NCBI RefSeq assembly: GCF_042651785.1
Contig: NZ_JBHSEC010000019.1
Span: 372,001 to 436,000 of the forward strand
Direction of reading: 5' to 3'
DNA length: 64,000 nt
Origin: Chungangia koreensis
Lineage (GTDB): Bacteria > Bacillota > Bacilli > Bacillales_A > Planococcaceae
Shown here: positions 7,718-16,500 of the stretch, in pieces
How the letters are laid out: each line of letters starts with the position of its first letter
Numbering within the stretch: position 1 is the first letter of the stretch
Made by a program: the position numbers and the translations under genes
The notes under the pieces: generated by a model
Seen by the model: only the letters and a program-made list of their open reading frames with translations
What the model was told of the DNA's origin: nothing
The model's database searches: none

Positions 7718-8167
7718 TCATAATTCATTCCATCTTTTTGACAAAAGCGGGATGAGTTGACGCAATTGGTCTTGAAGTACGGACTGCTTCACCTGCTTGT
7801 CCATATGTTCTAATGGAATTGATGGGATATGTACAGCCTCTGGTAATTCACCTGACTCAGACCAAGAACGGTCGGTTGTAAGAAAAATATAATGCTTAAA
7901 ACCCGTTTTATCAAGCTCAGACTTCCACTCCGCTGAAAGTCTACCCTTATCGGATTCCGGAGTATAGGAAAATGGTGGAAATTGAACAATTCTACCTTTG
8001 AACTGTTTTTCAATGAACGGTGTCAAGTTCATAAGAAATTCAGCTGCGGAAGCACTTTGCTTCATTCCTTCCGGTGTGCCTTCTATCAATATTAGAGGAA
8101 TCAGTGCACTATCGATGTATTCCTTCTGTTCAATAATCGTATCAATACTTTTCGCTTCCCAATTCAC
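7718..8167 (-). CDS. ypiF: DUF2487 family protein YpiF
   Basis: Soluble protein of 149 residues of the DUF2487/YpiF family, function unknown. It starts with GTG 8 bases after GGAGGG. No signal peptide or membrane segment is seen. It contains YTPESDKGRLSAEWKSEL in the middle and FLTTDRSWSESG at about 95-106. It lies directly upstream of qcrA in B. subtilis as well, so a link to the bc complex is possible but not shown by the sequence. Confidence 0.75.
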   Translation of the reverse strand: MNWEAKSIDTIIEQKEYIDSALIPLILIEGTPEGMKQSASAAEFLMNLTPFIEKQFKGRIVQFPPFSYTPESDKGRLSAEWKSELDKTGFKHYIFLTTDRSWSESGELPEAVHIPSIPLEHMDKQVKQSVLQDQLRQLIPLLSKRWNEL

Positions 8168-8231
8168 TTATGCATCCCTCCTTACTAATTCATAATGGAT
8201 AGAGTTCGTCTAACCATCTAATCATATAACA

Positions 8232-8267
8232 GAAAAAACCACCGGACCAATAAAAAGGGCCGGTGGT
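8232..8267 (-). terminator. Rho-independent terminator after ypiB
   Basis: On the - strand AAACCACCGG, an AT-rich loop, CCGGTGGTTTTTT. It abuts the ypiB stop and separates ypiA-ypiB from ypiF. Confidence 0.9.
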
Positions 8268-8822
8268 TTATATTTCATTCGACTCTTTCATACTTTGCAG
8301 AACTGCTGACAATTCGAAAAATCTTTCCTTATCATTCTGGTCCAAAGCTTCATCAATTTGTTTAAGCAACTGCTCTTCCCTAAAAACCAACATGCTTTCC
8401 TTTAGCAACTCCTCAGCAAGTTGCCGATCCTTTTCATTAATCTGAAGGTATTTCGGCAAGTAAGGGTTATCTTCCAACACTGCTAAATATTCTGCACTTG
8501 GTGGGCTGATCGGGAAATTCAATTGGATATACATCTTTTCTTCCGGATGGAGGCGCAAATCATGAAAAGACTTCTCTGCATCGGCTGTCATCAAGTTCCC
8601 CTTATAAAAGCGGAAAGGAATTCCGTTTGAATCAGTTGTAGACATAACCATTGCTCTTGGACAATAATGTGCTTCTTCCACAAAATGCACATGATTCAAC
8701 AGGTGGTCATGACTCAACAAATAATTTAAAATCCAAACACATTCACGCCGTTTTAGCTGGTAGCGTTTCAAAAACCAACGGACAAATTCCTTTTTTTCAA
8801 CAACTGAAACAGACGCGGTCAC
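8268..8822 (-). CDS. ypiB: UPF0302 family protein YpiB
   Basis: Cytosolic protein of 184 residues of the YpiB/UPF0302 family; no activity is assigned. Family-typical segments are RRECVWILNYLLSHD (about 25-39), VHFVEEAHYCPRAM (about 45-58) and DAEKSFHDLR (about 80-90). The start is taken as the GTG at 8822 because AGGAGG lies 6 bases before it and it gives the expected N-terminus; the frame stays open seven codons further upstream without a ribosome site. It follows ypiA by 13 bases and ends in the shared terminator. Confidence 0.85.
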   Translation of the reverse strand: MTASVSVVEKKEFVRWFLKRYQLKRRECVWILNYLLSHDHLLNHVHFVEEAHYCPRAMVMSTTDSNGIPFRFYKGNLMTADAEKSFHDLRLHPEEKMYIQLNFPISPPSAEYLAVLEDNPYLPKYLQINEKDRQLAEELLKESMLVFREEQLLKQIDEALDQNDKERFFELSAVLQSMKESNEI

Positions 8823-8835
8823 AGTACTCCTCCTT

Positions 8836-10086
8836 TCATTCAAGTGAATCCATCAGCTCGATCCATCTCATATCCGGCGCTAAATTCTGAAGCTGCTTAA
8901 GTATTTCGATAGCCTCTTCCCTTTTTCCTTCTTCCAAAAGGAAATATACGTATTTCTCCAGGAAAGATGGATCTTCCTTATGTTCAGTATATGCCAAGGT
9001 GTAAATTTCGTATGCACGTTCAAATTGTTCGTTTCGTGAATAAGATTCAGCAACAAAAGGTAAAAGTGCCGGCCAGTCACTACCTTCATGTTTTAACTGT
9101 TCAAATAGCTCAATAACTTCTTCATCCCGTTCGTATTGATGTAGAAGAGACATTAGAGTATAAAGGGCCTCCATATATTCCGGATCAAGCGCAATTGCTT
9201 GTCGCAGATGGTCCTCTGCAGATTGGGTATCTCCCAATTTCAACGTTAGTTTTCCGGCGACTAAATAATACTCTTTTTCAAATGAATCACGTTGAATTCC
9301 ATCCGTAATGACAGTATATGCTTTTTCGTTCTGTTCAAGCATCGCATGCGCTTGAGAAAGGAGAAGATATGCAGAAAAATAATCGGGATCCATCGACAAC
9401 AATTCTTCCAAAGTTGAAATAGCGGTTTTATAGCGGCCAACTTGGAAAGCTGCAATTCCAAGACCGAAAAGGAGTTCCGGCGAGTGGTTGGAAGAGATGG
9501 CTTCCTCGTAATAAGGAATCGCTTCTTCGTATGCAGCTCCGGCACTGTAAACTTCAGCAAGTCGTTCAGAAAGGTTTACCCCGGTTAATTCAGCATTCCC
9601 CTTCTTCAATTCTTCGTACAACCGGGCGGCCTCTAAATAACGACCACTGTTTAGAAGCAATTCTGCTTTTGCAAAGATTAATAGGGGTTCATCGGGCAAT
9701 AAACTCATCGCTTCATCGATTCTTTGCTCGGCTGCTTCATGTAAACCAATCATCTGATAATAATCAGCCAATGCCAATAAGGCAATCGGATAATCCTCGT
9801 CCGTCTTCGGCACTTCTGAAAGAATCAAAAGAGCTTCGTCTTCACGCCCAATTTCCATTAGTACTTGGGCTTTATCGATTCGGAGCTGGTTCTCCTCCGG
9901 GAACAGGAAAATTAAATGCTCATAAACACGGGCCGCTTCTTCCGCAAACCCATAATTCATAAGACCTTCTGCAAGTTCATACAGCAAATCGGGTTCAACT
10001 TCCAATAGGACGTTGTCAAGCAATCTCCCAACTTCAGCTTGATCCCCTTTTTCCATTGCCTCTGTTATATTATGGAGCAGTTCCAT
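8836..10086 (-). CDS. ypiA: TPR-repeat protein YpiA
   Basis: All-helical protein of 416 residues built almost entirely from tetratricopeptide repeats, with recurrent pattern A-x4-Y/L-x2-A and PD/DP ends (for example LDPEYMEALYTLMSLL and MDPDYFSAYLLLSQA). TPR arrays are protein-binding scaffolds. No enzymatic domain, signal peptide or membrane segment is seen. The first gene of the ypiA-ypiB pair, it lies just beyond the aro operon terminator, as in B. subtilis where ypiA follows aroE (aroA). The binding partner is unknown. Confidence 0.85.
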   Translation of the reverse strand: MELLHNITEAMEKGDQAEVGRLLDNVLLEVEPDLLYELAEGLMNYGFAEEAARVYEHLIFLFPEENQLRIDKAQVLMEIGREDEALLILSEVPKTDEDYPIALLALADYYQMIGLHEAAEQRIDEAMSLLPDEPLLIFAKAELLLNSGRYLEAARLYEELKKGNAELTGVNLSERLAEVYSAGAAYEEAIPYYEEAISSNHSPELLFGLGIAAFQVGRYKTAISTLEELLSMDPDYFSAYLLLSQAHAMLEQNEKAYTVITDGIQRDSFEKEYYLVAGKLTLKLGDTQSAEDHLRQAIALDPEYMEALYTLMSLLHQYERDEEVIELFEQLKHEGSDWPALLPFVAESYSRNEQFERAYEIYTLAYTEHKEDPSFLEKYVYFLLEEGKREEAIEILKQLQNLAPDMRWIELMDSLE

Positions 10087-10144
10087 CCGTTTTCACCTCG
10101 TTTAAGTTCAATCATTATGCTACAGGACAAGTTTCAGGACGACA

Positions 10145-10171
10145 AGAAAAAACTCCTCACTGAGGAGGAGT
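10145..10171 (-). terminator. Rho-independent terminator of the aro operon
   Basis: On the - strand ACTCCTCCTCAGTGAGGAGT followed by six T, immediately after the aroA stop. Confidence 0.9.
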
Positions 10172-11464
10172 CTATTTGCTAATTGTTTCGAGATGTTCAA
10201 AGAATTCGGGATATGAAATTGAAATGCAATCACTGTTATTCAGTACGACCGACCCCTCAGTAATTAAACTGGCAATTGAAGCCATCATCCCGATCCGATG
10301 GTCTCCGTACGAATCCACTTCTGCACCTGATAATTGGGTCGGTCCTTCAATGATCATACCATCCTCGGTCGCTTCGATATTAGCACCCATCTTTTTCAAC
10401 GTTTCGACAACAGCAGTAATTCGATCTGTTTCTTTTACCTTCAATTCCTCTGCATCCCTGATGATCGTTTTTCCCTTCGCTTGCGTTGCCAGCAACGCAA
10501 TGACCGGAATTTCATCTATTAACCTTGGAATAAGGCTTCCTTCGATGACTATACCTGTTAACTGAGAACTTCGAACATGTATAGTGCCTGATGGTTCCGC
10601 AGCTTCGCGATCTTCCATCTCGATTTCAAAGTCTGCCCCCATTTTTTCCATAACTTCTATGATGCCGTCCCTTGTAGGATTCAAACCGACATTTTCCAAC
10701 GTTACACGACTGCCTTTTGCAATTGCTGCAGCGACTAAAAAGAATGCTGCAGATGAGATATCGCCTGGGACATCTACATGAGTTGCCTTCAACTCCTGTC
10801 CACCTTCTAAAGTGATCTTACGATTTGTGGATGTAATGTCCAGACCGAATTGTCGCATCATTCGTTCTGTATGATCACGGGTTGGAACAGATTCCAAGAT
10901 CGTTGTCTTCCCTTCTGCACGAAGAGCTGCCAACAGTATAGCTGATTTTACTTGAGCGCTCGCAACAGGCATGTCATACTCAATTGCTTTTAATGCCGCT
11001 CCCTCAATTGCGAGTGGTGTGAATTTACCGTCTTCCCTGCCGCTGATTTTCGCACCCATTTTACGTAAAGGTGCTGTCACGCGCTGCATTGGACGTTTAG
11101 CGATCGAATCATCCCCTGTCATGACAGAAAAAACATTGGAACCTGCTAATATGCCCGCCATTAATCTGGTTGTCGTACCGGAATTTCCTGTATATAGAAT
11201 TTCAGAAGGCTCATTCCAATCTGCTACTCCTGGACTCTCAATCGCAACGTCGTTTCCATCCAGTTCTATATGAACACCAAGTTTCCGAAAGCAATCTATC
11301 GTACTTAAGCAATCTTCACCTAAAAGAAATCCAGATACAGTAGTTCTCCCCTTTGCCAAAGAACCAAACATCACTGAACGATGGGAAATAGATTTATCCC
11401 CCGGAATTTTAATGTCCCCAGACAAGGAAGGCTTTTGATATGTTAATGTGATCGACTGGCTCAT
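10172..11464 (-). CDS. aroA: 3-phosphoshikimate 1-carboxyvinyltransferase (EPSP synthase)
   Basis: Joins phosphoenolpyruvate and shikimate-3-phosphate in the sixth shikimate pathway step. The protein has 430 residues. Signatures are PGDKSISHRSVMFG (21-34, catalytic Lys) and GNSGTTTRLMAGIL (about 90-104), plus a C-terminal DHRIGM motif. The frame is open for about 100 codons further upstream, but that part overlaps tyrA and has no family similarity; GGAGGGG before the ATG at 11464 settles the start. Called aroE in older B. subtilis naming. Last gene of the aro operon, 13 bases after tyrA. Confidence 0.95.
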   Translation of the reverse strand: MSQSITLTYQKPSLSGDIKIPGDKSISHRSVMFGSLAKGRTTVSGFLLGEDCLSTIDCFRKLGVHIELDGNDVAIESPGVADWNEPSEILYTGNSGTTTRLMAGILAGSNVFSVMTGDDSIAKRPMQRVTAPLRKMGAKISGREDGKFTPLAIEGAALKAIEYDMPVASAQVKSAILLAALRAEGKTTILESVPTRDHTERMMRQFGLDITSTNRKITLEGGQELKATHVDVPGDISSAAFFLVAAAIAKGSRVTLENVGLNPTRDGIIEVMEKMGADFEIEMEDREAAEPSGTIHVRSSQLTGIVIEGSLIPRLIDEIPVIALLATQAKGKTIIRDAEELKVKETDRITAVVETLKKMGANIEATEDGMIIEGPTQLSGAEVDSYGDHRIGMMASIASLITEGSVVLNNSDCISISYPEFFEHLETISK

Positions 11465-11477
11465 AATAACCCCTCCA

Positions 11478-12578
11478 TTAAGAAATATACGTGTCAAATG
11501 TGGTGTAGGTTTTAATACATGCTTCTCCACGTTCCCGGTCCTTTGGAGTTTGGAAGCTGATGACCAAAACTCCGAACACATCTGTACGTGTTTCAATGAT
11601 TCGCAAGTTCGTAATGCTGATTTCGTCTTTCGCAAGGTATCCTGTGATTTCCGAAATGACCCCAGGATAATCAGGAATATCGACGTACAAGTCATATTCG
11701 GTATAAACAGCACCGGATGTATTGACAGGTAAATCATCTCTGAATTTCTTTGCTGCTGAAAAGAATTCCTCAATTCTTTCCGGATCAGGATGCATTAAAA
11801 GATTTTTGACAGTTTCCATTTCCTCTTGCCAGTCCTCCAGCATTCCAATCAGTTTATCCCTATTCTGTAAAGTGATATCTCTCCACATCACGGGGTTGGA
11901 AGAAGCAATCCTCGTAATGTCACGAAATCCGCCCGCTGCCAAATGCTTTGTCATCGGAGAGACTTTATTCTTTTCTTTTAGTTGACGGACTAGGGAAGCG
12001 GCGATTAAATGTGGGAAATGGCTGACAACAGCAGTCATTTGATCATGCTCTTCTGCAGTTAACTTAACAAGCTTACCTTTAGTAGGAGCAAGTAATGATT
12101 CAAGTTTTGATAAACACGCAGGTTTAGTAGCAGGATGCGGTGTCAACACGTAAAAGGCATTTTCAAACAAGTGAGCCTTTGCCGCCGCTACTCCACTTTT
12201 GTGTGAACCTGCCATCGGATGACCGCCTATGAACTGATACCCCTCATTAATGAGTTGCTCGGCTTGTTTCATGATTAGTTTCTTCGTACTTCCAGTATCA
12301 GTTATAACGGTTGTATTGGAAACATTCCATTTCGGCAAATCCTTCATCAGCTCAATTGTGATATTTACAGGTGTAGCAAAAACGATATAATCTGAACAGT
12401 TAGCCGCTTCTTTCGGATGATTGACAATTTCATGGATAACCCCTAATTTCTTCGCCATCATTAAGGACTGTTCATCTTGGTCATATCCGTAAATTTTGAT
12501 ATCAGGATTCCTTTGTAAAGCTAAAGAAAGGGACCCGCCGATTAAGCCGAGTCCGATTATTAATACATTTGTATTCAT
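11478..12578 (-). CDS. tyrA: Prephenate dehydrogenase with C-terminal ACT domain
   Basis: NAD-dependent oxidative decarboxylation of prephenate to 4-hydroxyphenylpyruvate for tyrosine. An N-terminal Rossmann motif GLGLIG (9-14) is followed by the helical dehydrogenase domain with the active-site stretch IGGHPMAGSHKSG (about 117-129). The last 70 residues or so form an ACT domain (YDLYVDIPDYPGVISEIT), the usual place for tyrosine feedback control. Overlaps the hisC stop by 4 bases, indicating coupled translation. Confidence 0.95.
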   Translation of the reverse strand: MNTNVLIIGLGLIGGSLSLALQRNPDIKIYGYDQDEQSLMMAKKLGVIHEIVNHPKEAANCSDYIVFATPVNITIELMKDLPKWNVSNTTVITDTGSTKKLIMKQAEQLINEGYQFIGGHPMAGSHKSGVAAAKAHLFENAFYVLTPHPATKPACLSKLESLLAPTKGKLVKLTAEEHDQMTAVVSHFPHLIAASLVRQLKEKNKVSPMTKHLAAGGFRDITRIASSNPVMWRDITLQNRDKLIGMLEDWQEEMETVKNLLMHPDPERIEEFFSAAKKFRDDLPVNTSGAVYTEYDLYVDIPDYPGVISEITGYLAKDEISITNLRIIETRTDVFGVLVISFQTPKDRERGEACIKTYTTFDTYIS

Positions 12579-13675
12579 GAAAGCACGCCCAATTCCTTTA
12601 GAACTTCATCCAGTTTTTCAAAGAATTCATCATTTTGTTCTTTTGTACCTACCGTGACACGGATATAGTTCGGGGCATCCAGTCCAGTTCCGCTCCTCAC
12701 GATGAAACCTCGTTTCATCAATTGCAGAAATACTGTATCAGCGTCTGCTTTAACTTCCATCAACATAAAGTTTGCTTGCGAATCGAACAAATGAAGATTT
12801 CTCTTTTCACAATAAGACCTAAATTGTTCACGACCAGCTGCATTTTTCGTTCTGCACATTTCTATAAATTCATCATCAGCTAATGCAGCCTCCGCAACCC
12901 CTAAGCTGATGGAACTAACATTAAAAGGACTACGAACTGGATCCAGCATCGAAATAACGCTCTCCTGCCCTATTGCATACCCGACGCGGAAAGAAGCAAG
13001 ACCATAAATTTTAGAAAATGTACGTAAAAGGAGTAAATTTTCAAAGCGATCAAGTAAACTGATCGGCTCATTGAAATCGGGCTCCGTTATGTAGTGGACA
13101 TAAGCTTCATCAAGAACAACTAATACATCTGTGGGCACACGCTCCATAAACTTAATAAGGTCTTCAGTTTTAAGAAGTGTTCCCGTAGGGTTATTAGGAC
13201 TGCATAGCCAAACTACAGTTGTTTGCCCGTCAATGGCGAGAAGCATTTTCTCAAGATCCTGAGCCCCTTCTTTAACAGGGATTTCGCGGAACTCAGCTCC
13301 TTCCACTTTAGCGTTATGCCGATATTGTACAAATGATGGCTTAGACATGATCGCATTTACTCCTGGTCGCAAAAGTGACCGTGAGATGATTGAAATGATC
13401 TCATCCGCTCCATCTCCAAAAAGCAATTGACCTGGACGGACATTTAATTTTTTTGATAATGCTTCGCGAAGTTTTCCTGCATACCCATCCGGATAAATAT
13501 TGGCTTTCAGATCCACACGATTCAAATATTCTTCAACCGCAGTTGAAGAACCGTATGGATTTTCATTGGATGCCAATTTAACAATCTTTGTTAAACCGAA
13601 AGTTCTCTTCACTTCTTCTTCTGACTTTCCCGGCTGGTATGCAGCCATCCCCTTCAATTGTTCTTTCCATTTCAT
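12575..13675 (-). CDS. hisC: Histidinol-phosphate / aromatic aminotransferase
   Basis: PLP-dependent class II aminotransferase, 366 residues. In B. subtilis the aro-operon HisC serves both histidine and tyrosine/phenylalanine synthesis, and the same dual role is likely here because it sits between aroH and tyrA. The PLP lysine lies in RTFSKIYGLASFR (about 215-227); the NPYG and NPTG motifs are at about 35 and 165. The ATG at 13675 is used because GGAGGG lies 7 bases upstream. The trp genes that precede hisC in B. subtilis are absent: aroH ends only 21 bases upstream. Confidence 0.93.
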   Translation of the reverse strand: MKWKEQLKGMAAYQPGKSEEEVKRTFGLTKIVKLASNENPYGSSTAVEEYLNRVDLKANIYPDGYAGKLREALSKKLNVRPGQLLFGDGADEIISIISRSLLRPGVNAIMSKPSFVQYRHNAKVEGAEFREIPVKEGAQDLEKMLLAIDGQTTVVWLCSPNNPTGTLLKTEDLIKFMERVPTDVLVVLDEAYVHYITEPDFNEPISLLDRFENLLLLRTFSKIYGLASFRVGYAIGQESVISMLDPVRSPFNVSSISLGVAEAALADDEFIEMCRTKNAAGREQFRSYCEKRNLHLFDSQANFMLMEVKADADTVFLQLMKRGFIVRSGTGLDAPNYIRVTVGTKEQNDEFFEKLDEVLKELGVLS

Positions 13676-13696
13676 GGCAATGCCCTCCACTACAAA

Positions 13697-14068
13697 TTAG
13701 GATTTTGCTACGAGATCTGGTCTAAGTTTTATAGCCTCATTTAAATAGATATGTTCTATTTGTTTCTGTGTTTTTGTTGAATTCACATGCATCATTACCC
13801 GGATGCAAAGCGGCAAGGATCCGGGTACATCCATTTCGTGTGTACTCATAACCGGTACGTATTTCCAACCTTCAATGCTTCTGACTGCCTTTGCAGGAAA
13901 AGCGGATTTGATATCCGTGGTCGCTGACAAGATGACAGAGGCGATATCCTCTGCCTGGATTCCATTCACTTCGGTCATCTTTTTTACTAATTTAGCGGTT
14001 TCATGTATGATCAAATCTTCACGGTCTTCAACAATCGTCGTTGCTCCCCGCACTCCTCTTACAGTCAT
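13697..14068 (-). CDS. aroH: Chorismate mutase, AroH type
   Basis: Monofunctional trimeric chorismate mutase converting chorismate to prephenate. At 123 residues it has family-typical length. The N-terminal RGVRGATTI (4-12, active-site Arg), the central SATTDIKSAFPAKAVR stretch (about 48-63) and the later CIRVMMHVN (about 88-96, active-site Arg) match the AroH fold. The start overlaps the aroB stop by 4 bases. It is followed directly by hisC. Confidence 0.95.
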   Translation of the reverse strand: MTVRGVRGATTIVEDREDLIIHETAKLVKKMTEVNGIQAEDIASVILSATTDIKSAFPAKAVRSIEGWKYVPVMSTHEMDVPGSLPLCIRVMMHVNSTKTQKQIEHIYLNEAIKLRPDLVAKS

Positions 14069-15165
14069 TTTGTCTCCCCCACTCTATCTCTGAACTCTCG
14101 GTCAAGACGCTCCAATTCATCAGCATCAATCACTTGAAGAAACGGTTTACCGACTTGATCCAACAAAGCAAATTGAACTGCTCCAAAGGAAGCTTTCTTA
14201 TCTTTTTCCATGTACTTAAGCAGTTCCACAAATGGCAAACGGTTAATTGTGGGAAACGGATAACCGAGATGCTTGGCGTAATCTATAAACTGATCTGTGA
14301 AACCTTTTTGAACATTGCCGAATCGTTCACTCGCAATGAGTTCGTAGACCATCCCAAGCATTACTGCTTCACCATGAGTAATTGACCCGTAGCCACCTGC
14401 TGCTTCAATTGCATGGCCATACGTATGTCCGAAATTCAAATATTTTCGAACGGATTGTTCTCTTTCATCTTCTTCTACAATTGCAGCCTTTACGGCGATT
14501 CCATATGCCAAATGACGTTTTAGCTCAACCATGGTCATGTCATCAAAAGAAGAAATCCCCATTAACTCATCAAGCCAGTCAGGGTTCGAAATGAGCGCGT
14601 GCTTAATCACTTCTGCCATTCCGGAACGAACTTCTTGTTCGCTTAAAGTAGTTAATACACGGACATCATAAATGACAGCTGCAGGCTGATAGAATGTGCC
14701 AATCATGTTTTTTCCGTCTTCATGATTTATCGCTGTTTTACCTCCAACCGCACTGTCATGAGCTAAAATCGTCGTTGGACATTGAATGAACGGTATTCCT
14801 CTCATGAAGGTGGAAGCGACAAAGCCGGCCAAGTCGCCGCATGCACCTCCTCCAAAAGCAACAATAACTGATTTACGCGTACAGTTTTGTTCAAGGAGGA
14901 ATGTTTGACAATCATAAAAATTTTCTATCGTTTTGGCTTTCTCCCCTGCAGGAATACGCTTTACGGATAATTGACGAGCAATCGGCTTCAATTCTTGAAG
15001 AAGTAAGTCGAGGTGGATAGACGCCACTGTTTCATCAGTTAGAACGACAACCTGGTCGAAGGAGCGAATGAATTCATGATATTTTGTTCCAAAAAGGTGA
15101 TATGCTCCTTCACCGATATGAACATCATACGAGGAACCATGTGTGTTAACTGTTATAGATTCCAT
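14065..15165 (-). CDS. aroB: 3-dehydroquinate synthase
   Basis: NAD- and zinc-dependent cyclisation of DAHP to 3-dehydroquinate. The 366-residue protein has the NAD-binding GGGACGDLAGF (about 104-114), the GGKTAIN segment (about 140) and metal-ligand regions with E..K (EVIKHALI) and HTYGHAIE. It follows aroC by 4 bases and overlaps aroH by 4 bases in an operon-like series. Confidence 0.95.
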   Translation of the reverse strand: MESITVNTHGSSYDVHIGEGAYHLFGTKYHEFIRSFDQVVVLTDETVASIHLDLLLQELKPIARQLSVKRIPAGEKAKTIENFYDCQTFLLEQNCTRKSVIVAFGGGACGDLAGFVASTFMRGIPFIQCPTTILAHDSAVGGKTAINHEDGKNMIGTFYQPAAVIYDVRVLTTLSEQEVRSGMAEVIKHALISNPDWLDELMGISSFDDMTMVELKRHLAYGIAVKAAIVEEDEREQSVRKYLNFGHTYGHAIEAAGGYGSITHGEAVMLGMVYELIASERFGNVQKGFTDQFIDYAKHLGYPFPTINRLPFVELLKYMEKDKKASFGAVQFALLDQVGKPFLQVIDADELERLDREFRDRVGETK

Positions 15166-15169
15166 AGTA

Positions 15170-16351
15170 TCAGTACCCCTTTACATATCTGCGATATGCC
15201 TCGATTTCCTCCTTGAGCTGCGGCATCTGATCACTATGGAATTGCTCAGCAATGGCAGTTGCAATTTCCCAAGCAATCACATGCTCTGCTACAACTGATG
15301 CTGCTGGCACGGCACAGCTATCCGATCGCTCAATACTTGCTTTAAATGGTTCCTTTGTTTCAATATCCACGCTTTGGAGTGGTTTATATAATGTCGGAAT
15401 GGGCTTCATGACACCGCGAACCACAATTGGCATTCCCGTTGTCATACCACCTTCTAAACCTCCAAGTCGGTTTGTACGCCGTGAATATCCATTTTCTTCG
15501 TCATACATGATTTCATCATGAACTTCACTGCCAAACTTTCTGGCCATTTCAAAGCCAAGACCGAATTCCACCCCTTTGAAGGCATTGATGCTTAGCATTG
15601 CACGAGCTAATTTACCGTCAAGCTTCCTGTCATAATGAACATAGCTGCCGATACCAGGAGGGCAGCCTTCGATAATCACCTCGACAACTCCACCGATGGA
15701 ATCCCCTTTTTCCTTCGCTTCGTCAATAGCTGCTACCATTTGTTTCGAAGCTTCAGGATCGAGGCAATAAACCGGATCTTCCTCAACAATTTCACGAATG
15801 GATCCTACACTCTTGCCGGCATACTTTTCAGAATCTGCTTTAACTCCACCAATTTCCACTACATGTGCGACGACATTAATTCCTAACTCTTTAAGGAATT
15901 GCTTCGCTACAGCACCTACTGCAACACGTACGGTCGTTTCACGAGCAGAAGAACGTTCCAGAACATTCCGTAAGTCCCTGTGTCCATATTTCATCCCGCC
16001 GACCAAATCTGCATGACCCGGACGTGGTCTCGAAATTTGACGCTTAATATCTTCAGGATTGATATCTTCCGAAAGCGGTTCAATTCCCATCACTTTCGTC
16101 CAGTGCTTCCAGTCATCGTTATTTACAACAAGAGCTACCGGCGAACCGAGTGTCTTACCATGTCTAACTCCAGATGTGATGTCAACCGTGTCTTTTTCTA
16201 TTTGCATCCTTCTACCCCGACCATGGCCGCCTTGACGCCGCTTTAATTCGTGGTTCACCACTTCAGTCGTCAAGTTCATTTGAGAAGGCAGTCCTTCAAT
16301 TATTGCTGTAAGTTGGGGTCCGTGAGACTCCCCTGCTGTTAAGTATCTCAT
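15170..16351 (-). CDS. aroC: Chorismate synthase
   Basis: Flavin-dependent formation of chorismate from EPSP. The 393-residue protein begins MRYLTAGESHGPQL, the conserved N-terminal signature, and contains RPGHADLVGGMKYG (about 113-126) and RSSARETTVRVAVGAV (about 133-148). I chose the ATG at 16351 with AGGGGGA 7 bases upstream, six codons inside a longer open frame. First gene of the aro operon; called aroF in older B. subtilis naming. Confidence 0.95.
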   Translation of the reverse strand: MRYLTAGESHGPQLTAIIEGLPSQMNLTTEVVNHELKRRQGGHGRGRRMQIEKDTVDITSGVRHGKTLGSPVALVVNNDDWKHWTKVMGIEPLSEDINPEDIKRQISRPRPGHADLVGGMKYGHRDLRNVLERSSARETTVRVAVGAVAKQFLKELGINVVAHVVEIGGVKADSEKYAGKSVGSIREIVEEDPVYCLDPEASKQMVAAIDEAKEKGDSIGGVVEVIIEGCPPGIGSYVHYDRKLDGKLARAMLSINAFKGVEFGLGFEMARKFGSEVHDEIMYDEENGYSRRTNRLGGLEGGMTTGMPIVVRGVMKPIPTLYKPLQSVDIETKEPFKASIERSDSCAVPAASVVAEHVIAWEIATAIAEQFHSDQMPQLKEEIEAYRRYVKGY

Positions 16352-16397
16352 GACACTTTCCCCCTTCAACTCGCTAAAGTATTATGTATCACTATAT

Positions 16398-16426
16398 CAT
16401 ATGTATGTTCCGTTTTGTGAGGTCAA
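16398..16426 (-). promoter_or_regulatory. Possible SigA-type promoter of the aro operon
   Basis: On the - strand TTGACC (16421-16426), 17 bases, CATATG (16398-16403); TATGAT two bases nearer is an alternative -10 with a 19-base spacer. It lies about 47 bases before aroC and after a hairpin ending the cheR transcript. Confidence 0.4.
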
Positions 16427-16447
16427 ATTTGAAAAAAAGCGAAAAAT

Positions 16448-16494
16448 TCAATACTTATAATAAGAGACTGTCCCAGTAGAAAGCAGAACAGTCT
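16448..16494 (-). terminator. Probable weak terminator after cheR
   Basis: On the - strand AAGACTGT, an 18-base loop region, ACAGTCT, then CTTATTAT. The stem is good but the T-tract is broken, so termination may be partial and some read-through into aroC is possible. Confidence 0.4.
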
Positions 16495-16500
16495 TGGTTC

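Noticed and set aside
11465..11773. N-terminal extension of aroA by about 100 residues
   Set aside because: It overlaps tyrA in another frame and the EPSP synthase start at 11464 has a strong ribosome site.
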